From Candidatus Kaiserbacteria bacterium (lineage in GTDB: Bacteria > Patescibacteriota > Minisyncoccia > Phycocordibacterales > UBA918): DNA of 7,179 nucleotides. The notes under the pieces are model-generated. The model saw only the letters and a list, made by a program, of their open reading frames with translations, ran no database searches and was not told the DNA's origin. The position numbers and the translations under genes are program-made. Below are positions 1-5,575 of the stretch, piece after piece (the first letter of the stretch is position 1; each line of letters opens with the position of its first letter). The stretch spans positions 1 through 7,179 of the forward strand of contig JAHFMK010000008.1 in the NCBI GenBank assembly GCA_023264435.1, given 5' to 3'.

Positions 1-41
1 TAACAAAAAACCACGCGCCGAAGGCGCGTGGTTTTTTGTTA
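1..41. terminator. Bidirectional intrinsic terminator, perfect 19-bp stem
   Basis: Positions 1-19 are the exact reverse complement of 23-41, with a three-base loop GAA at 20-22. The GC core (CCACGCGCC with its complement) is flanked by A6 on the left and T6 on the right, so it can work as a Rho-independent terminator in both directions. Read leftwards it lies 53 bases beyond the folA stop. Read rightwards it would end a gene outside the window; the TAA at 1-3 could be that gene's stop, which cannot be tested here. The loop is closed by C-G, giving C(GAA)G. The stem may extend left of the window. Confidence 0.9.
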
Positions 42-94
42 AATATATGATTAGTAATATGTGTATTGAGAAAAATTTGAGACGTATGAGTATT

Positions 95-589
95 CTATCG
101 TTCAAGGGTAAGCCATGTGTAGGGAGGTAGATGCTCTGGATGCTGTTCCTCCGATATCTTTTTTGAAAATGCTTCATACGGAGGAAAATAGGCATCCGCT
201 TCAGCATCTTCGGCGTCTATAAGCGTGAGGTAGAGTCTATTTGTAAGCGGAATTGCTTCATTATAGATACGAGCACCACCAAATAAAAATATTTCATCTG
301 TTTCAATGGTGCGAGCATATGCAAGTGCTTCAGTGAGTGATGGCAGAACGACACACCCTTCAATTACGGTACATGATTGTGACACCACAATATTGGTTCG
401 ATTGGGAAGCGGTCGTCCTATTGATTCATACGTACGTCGTCCCATAATAATTGGATGACCTGTGGTAAGTGCCTTCACTCGCTGTAAATCAGGAGAAATT
501 CTCCAAATGAGTTCGTTTCCTTTTCCAATCTCGCGGTTTTTACCAATAGCTGCAATGATACTAATGAGTGGCTTTTGTACGTATTCCAT
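95..589 (-). CDS. folA: Dihydrofolate reductase (type I)
   Basis: This cytosolic enzyme reduces dihydrofolate to tetrahydrofolate with NADPH, recycling the dihydrofolate made by ThyA. The 164 residues are close to the usual 160 or so. Visible motifs are the N-terminal strand LISIIAAIGKNREIG, the substrate-loop W29, the catalytic acid D34 in ISPDLQ (counterpart of E. coli Asp27), IIMGRRTYESIGRPLPNR for the cofactor phosphate, and FGGARIY at about residues 103-109, the Gly-Gly cofactor turn. The C-terminal strand region reaches TWLTLER. The reading frame is open upstream as far as 772, but homology starts only just after the ATG at 589. That upstream stretch overlaps the divergent gene, so 589 is the chosen start. 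A -10-like CATAAT lies 9 bases before the ATG, and no Shine-Dalgarno motif is visible. It is transcribed away from thyA and glyA, its metabolic partners. Confidence 0.95.
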   Translation of the reverse strand: MEYVQKPLISIIAAIGKNREIGKGNELIWRISPDLQRVKALTTGHPIIMGRRTYESIGRPLPNRTNIVVSQSCTVIEGCVVLPSLTEALAYARTIETDEIFLFGGARIYNEAIPLTNRLYLTLIDAEDAEADAYFPPYEAFSKKISEEQHPEHLPPYTWLTLER

Positions 590-598
590 ATAGTAATG

Positions 599-627
599 AT
601 TATGACACAAGAGCAAATGTTTGTCTT
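599..627 (-). promoter_or_regulatory. Predicted folA promoter (extended -10)
   Basis: On the minus strand, CATAAT (604 down to 599) is preceded by TGT, which makes an extended -10 (TGn). An AAGACA element (627 down to 622) lies 17 bases upstream as a partial -35. Transcription would start near 592, about three bases before the ATG at 589, so the message would be essentially leaderless. The -35 boxes of this promoter and the CYTH promoter are only one base apart, back to back. Assigned by pattern only. Confidence 0.55.
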
Positions 628-628
628 T

Positions 629-658
629 TGGACAGACGCCGTTTTTGTACTGTATAAT
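629..658 (+). promoter_or_regulatory. Predicted promoter of the CYTH-dcd-thyA group
   Basis: A perfect TATAAT at 653-658 has TGGACA (629-634) 18 bases upstream as -35, a five-of-six match to TTGACA. Transcription would begin near 665, on or next to the ATG at 666, which predicts a leaderless message. It is the best-matching promoter in the window and faces away from the folA promoter. Confidence 0.65.
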
Positions 659-665
659 AGTTTTT

Positions 666-1340
666 ATGTCACAGTATGAAATTGAAATAAAAAGTCTTCT
701 CGGAGAAAAAAAATATGCAGATGCACTCAAACAAAAAATGTGTGAGATGGACAAGAGCTGTGTGTGTACCACCAGTCATACACAACGCAACCATTATTTT
801 ATTGATGGAAACCTAAGTGACCTTTTCGAAAAGACAAAACATCTTTTTGCAAATGACGCCAAAGAGAAATTTCAACATATTGCCGAAAAGGGAAAGAATT
901 TTTCAGTGCGTACACGACAAAAGGACGACACGGTACTTCTTGTGGTAAAAGCCTCAGTTGATGAAGGGACAAGTTCCAATGCAGTATCCCGTCTTGAGTT
1001 TGAGGAACCTGTTACAATTACACTTGATGCCCTTGATGCATGTGTGCTCGATGTTGGTTTGGTGTATCAGGCAAAATGGTCACGCGAACGAGAAGAGTAC
1101 GATTATAAAGGGATAAATATTTGCATTGATAAGAATGCAGGGTATGGTTACCTTGCAGAATTTGAGAAGGTGGTGAACGATGAGCTTTCGCTTGCCGATG
1201 TGCGTGCAGAGCTTGATGCGTTGATGCGGGAGCTCGGCGTAGCCGAGCTCCCGCAAGATCGTCTTGAACGCATGTTTGCATATTACAATGCGAATTGGAA
1301 AGATTATTATGGTACAGACAAAACATTTACTATCGTATAA
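666..1340 (+). CDS. CYTH domain protein (class IV adenylate cyclase / thiamine-triphosphatase-like)
   Basis: CYTH proteins form an eight-stranded tunnel that binds metal and a triphosphate or similar phosphorylated substrate; members include CyaB-type cyclases, thiamine triphosphatases and inorganic triphosphatases. In 224 residues the family marks are the N-terminal E5-x-E7-x-K9 (EIEIK), QRNHYF at 40-45, VRTRQ at 81-85 followed by LLVVKAS at 91-97, RLEFE at 109-113, the SREREEY basic strand near 139-145, ICIDKNAGYGYLAEFEKV at about 152-169, and a helical C-terminus. The frame is open upstream to 621, but EIEIK must be near the N-terminus and the TATAAT at 653-658 would lie inside a longer gene, so ATG 666 is chosen. 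A 14-bp perfect hairpin lies in the part coding for residues 187-197. The substrate cannot be told from sequence. Placement before dcd and thyA suggests nucleotide or phosphate metabolism, but this is only inference. Confidence 0.85.
   Translation: MSQYEIEIKSLLGEKKYADALKQKMCEMDKSCVCTTSHTQRNHYFIDGNLSDLFEKTKHLFANDAKEKFQHIAEKGKNFSVRTRQKDDTVLLVVKASVDEGTSSNAVSRLEFEEPVTITLDALDACVLDVGLVYQAKWSREREEYDYKGINICIDKNAGYGYLAEFEKVVNDELSLADVRAELDALMRELGVAELPQDRLERMFAYYNANWKDYYGTDKTFTIV
1225..1255. repeat. Perfect 14-bp inverted repeat inside the CYTH gene
   Basis: Positions 1225-1238 (TGCGGGAGCTCGGC) are exactly complementary to 1242-1255, around the loop GTA (1239-1241) closed by C-G. It codes for residues 187-197 (MRELGVAELPQ) in a helical C-terminal region. 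Because of the symmetry the opposite strand reads nearly the same peptide. There is no T-run after the stem, so it is not a terminator of the usual kind. It is far richer in GC than the surrounding gene. Confidence 0.9.
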
Positions 1341-1341
1341 C
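1336..1341 (+). promoter_or_regulatory. Possible internal -10 box for dcd
   Basis: TATAAC overlaps the stop codon of the CYTH gene (TAA at 1338-1340) and ends 7 bases before the dcd ATG. A start near +7 would fall on the ATG, as with the other genes here. There is no convincing -35 box, so this may be coincidence and dcd may simply be read from the upstream promoter. Confidence 0.3.
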
Positions 1342-1348
1342 AACAGAT

Positions 1349-1942
1349 ATGTTTCTTTCAGATAAAGATATAAAAGCAGGAGTAGAGAGTGGAATAATTA
1401 CACTCACGCCATTTACAGAAAAGCAATTACAACCTGCATCATACGATATACGATTGAGTAATACATTTATTGTGAATGAACCACACACAGCATCGTTTAT
1501 TGATATTGAACGTGGCGTATTCCCTAAAACACAGACGGTTGAGGTTGCAGATGGACAGGAGTTCGTTCTTCATCCAGGAGTGAGTATTCTTGGATATTCA
1601 AAAGAAAAATTTGGTTCTGATGAATTTCTTATTGAGGTGAATGGAAAATCAAGTCTCGCACGAATTGGACTCATTGTGCATAATTCAGCGAGTATCGTGA
1701 ATCCGGGACATTTCCTCAATATTGCACTCGAGTTGTGTAATCTCAATAATGTACCGATAATTCTTCGTCCACATATGCTTATTGCACAGCTGACATTTAC
1801 GACTCTTTCTTCGCACACAAAACGAAGCTATAAAACCGTGGGACGGTATCATCTTAATAATATTGCTGGATATGTTCCTCCAAAATCTGGACCTCTCTCG
1901 AAGAGAAAAACGACACAGAAAGGAAAGTTAAAGAAAAAATAA
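1349..1942 (+). CDS. dcd: dCTP deaminase
   Basis: This homotrimeric cytosolic enzyme deaminates dCTP to dUTP, feeding thymidylate synthesis. The 197 residues match the family length (E. coli 193). Visible are the start FLSDKDI, QPASYDIRLSN at 28-38, FIDI at 50-53, VNGKSSLARIGL at 97-108 (counterpart of the GRSSLAR signature, with S101 and R105), VHNSASIVNPG at 110-120, and the general base E128 in IALELCN (E. coli Glu138). RYHLNNIAGYVPPKSG near 166-181 is the C-terminal lid that closes over the triphosphate. A Lys/Arg-rich tail (KRKTTQKGKLKKK) follows. The Asp of the usual IDPG is Asn118 here. A longer open frame begins at 1295 inside the CYTH gene, but homology begins at ATG 1349, 8 bases after that gene's stop. 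There is no Shine-Dalgarno motif. A bifunctional Dcd-Dut is less likely because of the Asn. Confidence 0.92.
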   Translation: MFLSDKDIKAGVESGIITLTPFTEKQLQPASYDIRLSNTFIVNEPHTASFIDIERGVFPKTQTVEVADGQEFVLHPGVSILGYSKEKFGSDEFLIEVNGKSSLARIGLIVHNSASIVNPGHFLNIALELCNLNNVPIILRPHMLIAQLTFTTLSSHTKRSYKTVGRYHLNNIAGYVPPKSGPLSKRKTTQKGKLKKK

Positions 1943-1944
1943 TT

Positions 1945-2964
1945 ATGAAAAGACATCCTGAATATCAATATCTTGATTTGTGTAAAGACATTCTCGAAAA
2001 TGGTGCAGATAAAGAATTGTTTTTTAATGATGTGGTGTTGGCGGAGTACGCGCAGAGAGGGGAGAAACCACCCTTTATACGCTCAGTCTTTGGGCGACAA
2101 ATGCGATTTGATATGAGTGAGGGTTTTCCACTTCTGACCACAAAGAAAACATTTTGGCGGGGGATTGTGACAGAGTTGTTGTGGTTTCTTTCAGGAAGTT
2201 CCAACATCAAACCATTGCTTGATGTCAACAATCATATTTGGGATGAATGGGCATGGAAACATTTTCAGATGTGGGCAACGGATGCTGAGAAAGCAGAGCA
2301 TGAAGGAATGACACAAGATGCATTTATCGCACTGCTCACAACACTCCCCGCAAATGACCCGTTTGTGGTAAAGTGGGGAGAGCTCATTACTATCTACGGA
2401 AGAATGTGGCGGAAGTGGCCAGCAAAAGATGGTCGTGATATAGATCAGCTTGGGTGGGCAATCAACGGACTAAAAACAAAACCCGATAGAAAATCGTATG
2501 TGGTGAGTGCATGGAATCCAGATTTTATTTATGAGATGGCATCTGAGGGACAGAAGTCACATGTGCCACCATTTTGTCACACCATGTTTCAGTTTCAGGT
2601 TGCAAACGGTAAGCTCAATCTCGGACTCTATCAACGGTCAGGTGACCTTTTTCTTGGTGTACCATTTAACATCGCGAGCTACGCATTGCTTTTGCTCATG
2701 GTCTCACACGTAACCAAAATACCTCCTGGAGAGTTCGTGCATACTCTTGGTGATGTGCATATTTATTCAAATCATTTTGAACAGGTAAAAGAACAACTCA
2801 CTCGCGAACCCTTTCCATTTCCAACAGTTACCCTCAATCCTGCAATTGATGATATTGATACATTTACCGCAGAGGACATTACACTTTCAAATTATCAATC
2901 GCATGATGCAATTAAGGCACCAATTGCAAATATCGGTGGATTTACAGATACAAAAAAATCATAA
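1945..2964 (+). CDS. thyA: Thymidylate synthase (ThyA type, divergent)
   Basis: It methylates dUMP to dTMP, using 5,10-methylene-tetrahydrofolate as both carbon donor and reductant and releasing dihydrofolate. At 339 residues it is longer than E. coli ThyA (264), because of an insert at about 108-145 comparable in place to the one in Lactobacillus ThyA. Motifs: SVFGRQMRFDMSEGFPLLTTKK (47-68), ELLWFLSGSSN (77-87), HIWDEWA (97-103), IYGRMWRKW (150-158), the nucleophile C211 in PPFCHT, LYQRSGDLFLGVPFNIASYALL (228-249) with the dUMP-specifying N242, and GDVHIYSNH. Oddities: the residue before the catalytic Cys is Phe rather than Pro, and the Arg pair that binds the neighbouring subunit's dUMP phosphate (E. 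coli 126-127) aligns with Lys-Ser (183-184) before VVSAWN. The ATG lies two bases after the dcd stop, without a Shine-Dalgarno motif, suggesting translational coupling. Confidence 0.95.
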   Translation: MKRHPEYQYLDLCKDILENGADKELFFNDVVLAEYAQRGEKPPFIRSVFGRQMRFDMSEGFPLLTTKKTFWRGIVTELLWFLSGSSNIKPLLDVNNHIWDEWAWKHFQMWATDAEKAEHEGMTQDAFIALLTTLPANDPFVVKWGELITIYGRMWRKWPAKDGRDIDQLGWAINGLKTKPDRKSYVVSAWNPDFIYEMASEGQKSHVPPFCHTMFQFQVANGKLNLGLYQRSGDLFLGVPFNIASYALLLLMVSHVTKIPPGEFVHTLGDVHIYSNHFEQVKEQLTREPFPFPTVTLNPAIDDIDTFTAEDITLSNYQSHDAIKAPIANIGGFTDTKKS

Positions 2965-3017
2965 TCGAACCATATACCATGATATGACGACCGCATACTC
3001 AAAAATTATTTATTCCT

Positions 3018-3023
3018 AAGAAT
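3018..3023 (+). promoter_or_regulatory. Weak possible -10 in the thyA-glyA gap
   Basis: The 65-base gap between thyA and glyA (2965-3029) has no hairpin, T-run or Shine-Dalgarno motif. AAGAAT at 3018-3023 matches four of six -10 positions and would put a start at about 3030, exactly on the glyA ATG. No -35 box is apparent. glyA may instead be read through from thyA. Confidence 0.2.
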
Positions 3024-3029
3024 TTTAAT

Positions 3030-4298
3030 ATGCACAATTATAATTACATACAGCGTCAGGACAAAGAAGTATTTGATGCCCTTATGGGAGAGGAAATACG
3101 CGAACAAAGAGGTTTGGAACTTATCCCAAGTGAAAATTATGTATCGCGAGCAGTGAAGGAAGCAAACGGTTCAGTGTTTACGAACAAATATTCTGAGGGA
3201 TACCCAGGTCGAAGATATTATGGTGGACAGGAATACACAGATAGTATTGAAAATATCGCTATCGACCGTGCAAAGAAATTATTTAATTGTCAGTATGCAA
3301 ATGTGCAACCCCTTTCAGGCGCACCTGCAAATGTGGCAATGTATTTTGCACTTTTAGAACCTGGCGATACGGTTCTTGGAATGGACCTTTCGCACGGAGG
3401 ACATCTTACACATGGACATCCTACGACCTCTATCAACAAAGTATTTAACTTTGTGCGATATAAAATGAAAGACGTGAATACGGGCGAGATTGATTATGAG
3501 CATTTACGACAGATGGCACGTGAGCACAAGCCAAAAATAATCCTCGCAGGGTTCTCAGCGTATAGTCGTGAGCTTGATTATGCAGAGTTTGTATCAATTG
3601 CTCGTGAGGTGGGAGCATACACTGTTGCCGATATGGCACACATTGCAGGACTTATCGCGGGTGGAGTGGCACGAAATCCGTTTGACGATGGGTTTGATGT
3701 TATTACGACAACGACACACAAAACACTTCGTGGTCCTCGTGGTGGCATGATACTCGTACGAGAAAATGAAGATATTGCAAAAAAAATAAATAAGGCAGTA
3801 TTTCCTGGACTACAAGGAGGACCACATATGAACGTGATTGCGGCAAAGGCGGTGGCGTTTGGCGAGGCGATGACAGATGGTTTTAAAGTGTATGCAGGAC
3901 AGATTCTAAAGAATGCAAAAGCAATGGAAGTTGTGTTCAAAAATGCAGAGATTCGTATGCTCGGTGGCGGTACGTCAAATCACCTTATTCTTGCGGATGT
4001 GTTTGGTTCACTCGGTATTTCGGGGAAAGAAGCAGAAGTAGCACTTGATGCAATAGGGATTACGCTTAATAAAAATATGATTGCTGATGAGACGCGTTCT
4101 GCACTTGACCCATCAGGAATTCGATTCGGCACACCTGCAATGACGACACGTAATATGAAAGAAGGAGAAGCAACTCGTGTTGCAGAAATTATGGTAGAGC
4201 GACTAAAAACAATTACTGATGATGTCCATGCAATAACATTGCGTGATGAAATTGAAACATTGTGTCTCAAGTTTCCAGTGCCTGAAGTGTTTGTGTAG
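3030..4298 (+). CDS. glyA: Serine hydroxymethyltransferase
   Basis: This PLP enzyme converts serine and tetrahydrofolate to glycine and 5,10-methylene-tetrahydrofolate, the cofactor ThyA consumes. The 422 residues fit bacterial GlyA (about 415-420). Motifs: ELIPSENY (30-37), TNKYSEGYPGRRYYGGQEY (51-69), VQPLSGAPAN (92-101) at the PLP-phosphate site, DLSHGGHLTHG (119-129), ADMAHIAGL (200-208) with D201 and H204, TTTTHKTLRGPRGG (226-239) with the Schiff-base lysine K231, FPGLQGGPHMNVIAAKAVA, and SGIRFGTPAMTTR (362-374) with carboxylate-binding R365. E. coli reads HSGSQAN where this protein has LSGAPAN, so a Ser that touches the PLP phosphate is Ala98; I take this as lineage variation, since all catalytic residues remain. 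The ATG at 3030 gives the normal N-terminal arm. A terminator begins on the last base of its stop codon. Confidence 0.97.
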   Translation: MHNYNYIQRQDKEVFDALMGEEIREQRGLELIPSENYVSRAVKEANGSVFTNKYSEGYPGRRYYGGQEYTDSIENIAIDRAKKLFNCQYANVQPLSGAPANVAMYFALLEPGDTVLGMDLSHGGHLTHGHPTTSINKVFNFVRYKMKDVNTGEIDYEHLRQMAREHKPKIILAGFSAYSRELDYAEFVSIAREVGAYTVADMAHIAGLIAGGVARNPFDDGFDVITTTTHKTLRGPRGGMILVRENEDIAKKINKAVFPGLQGGPHMNVIAAKAVAFGEAMTDGFKVYAGQILKNAKAMEVVFKNAEIRMLGGGTSNHLILADVFGSLGISGKEAEVALDAIGITLNKNMIADETRSALDPSGIRFGTPAMTTRNMKEGEATRVAEIMVERLKTITDDVHAITLRDEIETLCLKFPVPEVFV

Positions 4299-4362
4299 TG
4301 CAAAAAAATAATAATACCCCGCGGAAGCGTTGCTTCCGCGGGGTATTATTATTTTTTTGCAC
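4298..4362. terminator. glyA terminator, perfect 31-bp stem
   Basis: Positions 4298-4328 are exactly complementary to 4332-4362, around the loop GTT (4329-4331). The inner CCCCGCGGAAGC arm is GC-rich, the middle is TATTATTA, and A7 and T7 tracts lie at the base, so the right arm supplies the U-tract. The left arm starts on the final G of the glyA TAG stop. Symmetry makes it bidirectional in principle, although both neighbouring genes run rightwards. The stem is much longer than termination needs. Confidence 0.93.
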
Positions 4363-4374
4363 ACATATATACGG

Positions 4375-4380
4375 TACAAT
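4375..4380 (+). promoter_or_regulatory. Predicted -10 box for the membrane protein gene
   Basis: TACAAT (five of six) ends 9 bases before the ATG at 4390, so transcription would start near 4387, with a leader of about three bases. A TTGCAC at 4357-4362 lies on the edge of the terminator stem but is only 12 bases away, too near for a standard -35. The -35 contact would then fall in the terminator's T-tract. TATATA at 4366-4371 is an alternative -10. Confidence 0.4.
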
Positions 4381-4389
4381 ATATGATAT

Positions 4390-5484
4390 ATGGAAACAAA
4401 ACCACAACTCCATAAAAAAATCAAACATCATGCGAAACAACACTGGCTCACCGTTGCTTTTGTGTTAGGTTTTATTTTTGATAACCTCACCCTTACTCGA
4501 GTTGATAGACTATTTGATAACATTGTTCTTTCAAGCTATGTGCTCATTGCAATGCTTTCAATCATAGTGCTGTACGCAAGCATTGCAGAGCGATTTTATG
4601 AGAATGTAAATATATTTTTCAAACGATGGGCACCAATCATTATGCAATATGCGTTTGGTGGACTTCTCTCAGGGATGCTTATTTTTTTTGGTCGGAGTGG
4701 CTCACTTTTAAATAGTTGGCCATTCTTACTCATGATACTCTCTGTGATTTATGGTAATGAGACAATTAAAAATAGACAAAGTCGTCTCGTATATAATATC
4801 ACTATTTTTTTTATTGGACTTTTTGCATACATGATCCTCATTGTTCCTGTTGTGCTTGGAAAGATGGGCCCCTCAATCTTTCTTATGAGTGGAGGATTGA
4901 CACTTTTTATTATGTACACATTTTTTCATATTATTGAAAAAATAGTACCAAATTTTATTCAGCTACAAAAACGCAATGTTGTTTTCATAATTGGACTCAT
5001 TTATGTGATGATGAATTTTCTATACTTTGCCAATATCATTCCTCCAATACCATTATCACTTAAAGAGATGGGTGTGTACCACGCTGTCGCATTAGATAAA
5101 ACAAGTGGCATCTATACGCTGACATACGAAAAACCCGCATGGTGGAAATGGTATTTAAAAGCAGATGATATCTTTCATTATACAGAAGGAGAATCAGTAT
5201 TTTGCTATTCATCAGTTTTTGCACCGAGTCGTCTCGCAGTAGAGGTTTTTCATCGGTGGGAGTATTACGATGATACAAAACAGATGTGGAAGACATACGC
5301 ATATATACCCTATGCTATCCAAGGTGGTAGAAATGAGGGATATAGAGGGTATAGTAAAATTACGGGGTATCATGAAGGAGTATGGCGATGTACTGTAGAG
5401 ACGGCACGAGGACAAGTGATTGGAAAGGAAACGTTTACGATTGCGTCAGGCGTACGAGCGAAGCTTGTGACAAGGACTGAATAG
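4390..5484 (+). CDS. Seven-helix membrane protein with C-terminal DUF2914-like domain
   Basis: The function is not known. The 364 residues begin with a basic N-terminus (KKIKHHAKQ). Hydrophobic segments follow at about 19-38, 45-65, 82-100, 105-121, 133-156, 161-182 and 196-217, so seven membrane helices are likely. The remaining 150 or so residues are soluble. Their end, about 268-352, resembles DUF2914: VFCYSSV, then VFHRWEYYDD, WKTYAYI, GYRGYSKIT and GVWRCTVETARGQVIGKETF, the pattern of a small beta domain with HxW, R-x-YS-like and GxWxxxVxxxxG motifs. With a cytoplasmic N-terminus and seven helices this domain would face outwards, which is inference. There is no signal peptide other than the first helix. 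ATG 4390 is chosen because it follows a -10-like box directly. An ATG at 4383 in another frame stops after 10 codons. The gene stands alone between the glyA terminator and argS. Confidence 0.8.
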   Translation: METKPQLHKKIKHHAKQHWLTVAFVLGFIFDNLTLTRVDRLFDNIVLSSYVLIAMLSIIVLYASIAERFYENVNIFFKRWAPIIMQYAFGGLLSGMLIFFGRSGSLLNSWPFLLMILSVIYGNETIKNRQSRLVYNITIFFIGLFAYMILIVPVVLGKMGPSIFLMSGGLTLFIMYTFFHIIEKIVPNFIQLQKRNVVFIIGLIYVMMNFLYFANIIPPIPLSLKEMGVYHAVALDKTSGIYTLTYEKPAWWKWYLKADDIFHYTEGESVFCYSSVFAPSRLAVEVFHRWEYYDDTKQMWKTYAYIPYAIQGGRNEGYRGYSKITGYHEGVWRCTVETARGQVIGKETFTIASGVRAKLVTRTE

Positions 5485-5536
5485 TGAATGTTGTTCGCAA
5501 CATCATATGTGGTTTCGTTTTTAAAGAAACAAAGAG

Positions 5537-5565
5537 TTTTGTATTTCAATGCAATGTAGTATATT
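5537..5565 (+). promoter_or_regulatory. Possible argS promoter
   Basis: TATATT at 5560-5565 matches five of six -10 positions, with a poor -35 (TTTTGT, 5537-5542) 17 bases upstream. The predicted start is near 5572, four bases before the ATG at 5576. The rest of the 91-base gap (5485-5575) holds only a weak 6-bp hairpin at 5488-5503 with a TTCG loop. Confidence 0.4.
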
Positions 5566-5575
5566 GTTTTGACAT

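Noticed and set aside
590..772. N-terminal extension of folA to an ATG at 772
   Set aside because: The extra 61 residues have no DHFR character, overlap the CYTH gene and its promoter, and the family N-terminus matches the ATG at 589.
1018..1343. Two leftward open frames opposite the CYTH gene
   Set aside because: They lie antisense to a well-supported gene and show no domain pattern; the similar RELG peptide comes only from the palindrome.
3578..4303. Leftward open frames opposite glyA
   Set aside because: Antisense to a strongly conserved gene, low-complexity and without recognisable motifs.
5488..5503. ATGTTG-TTCG-CAACAT hairpin as a terminator after the membrane protein gene
   Set aside because: Only six pairs, AT-rich, and no T-run directly after it; too weak to call.
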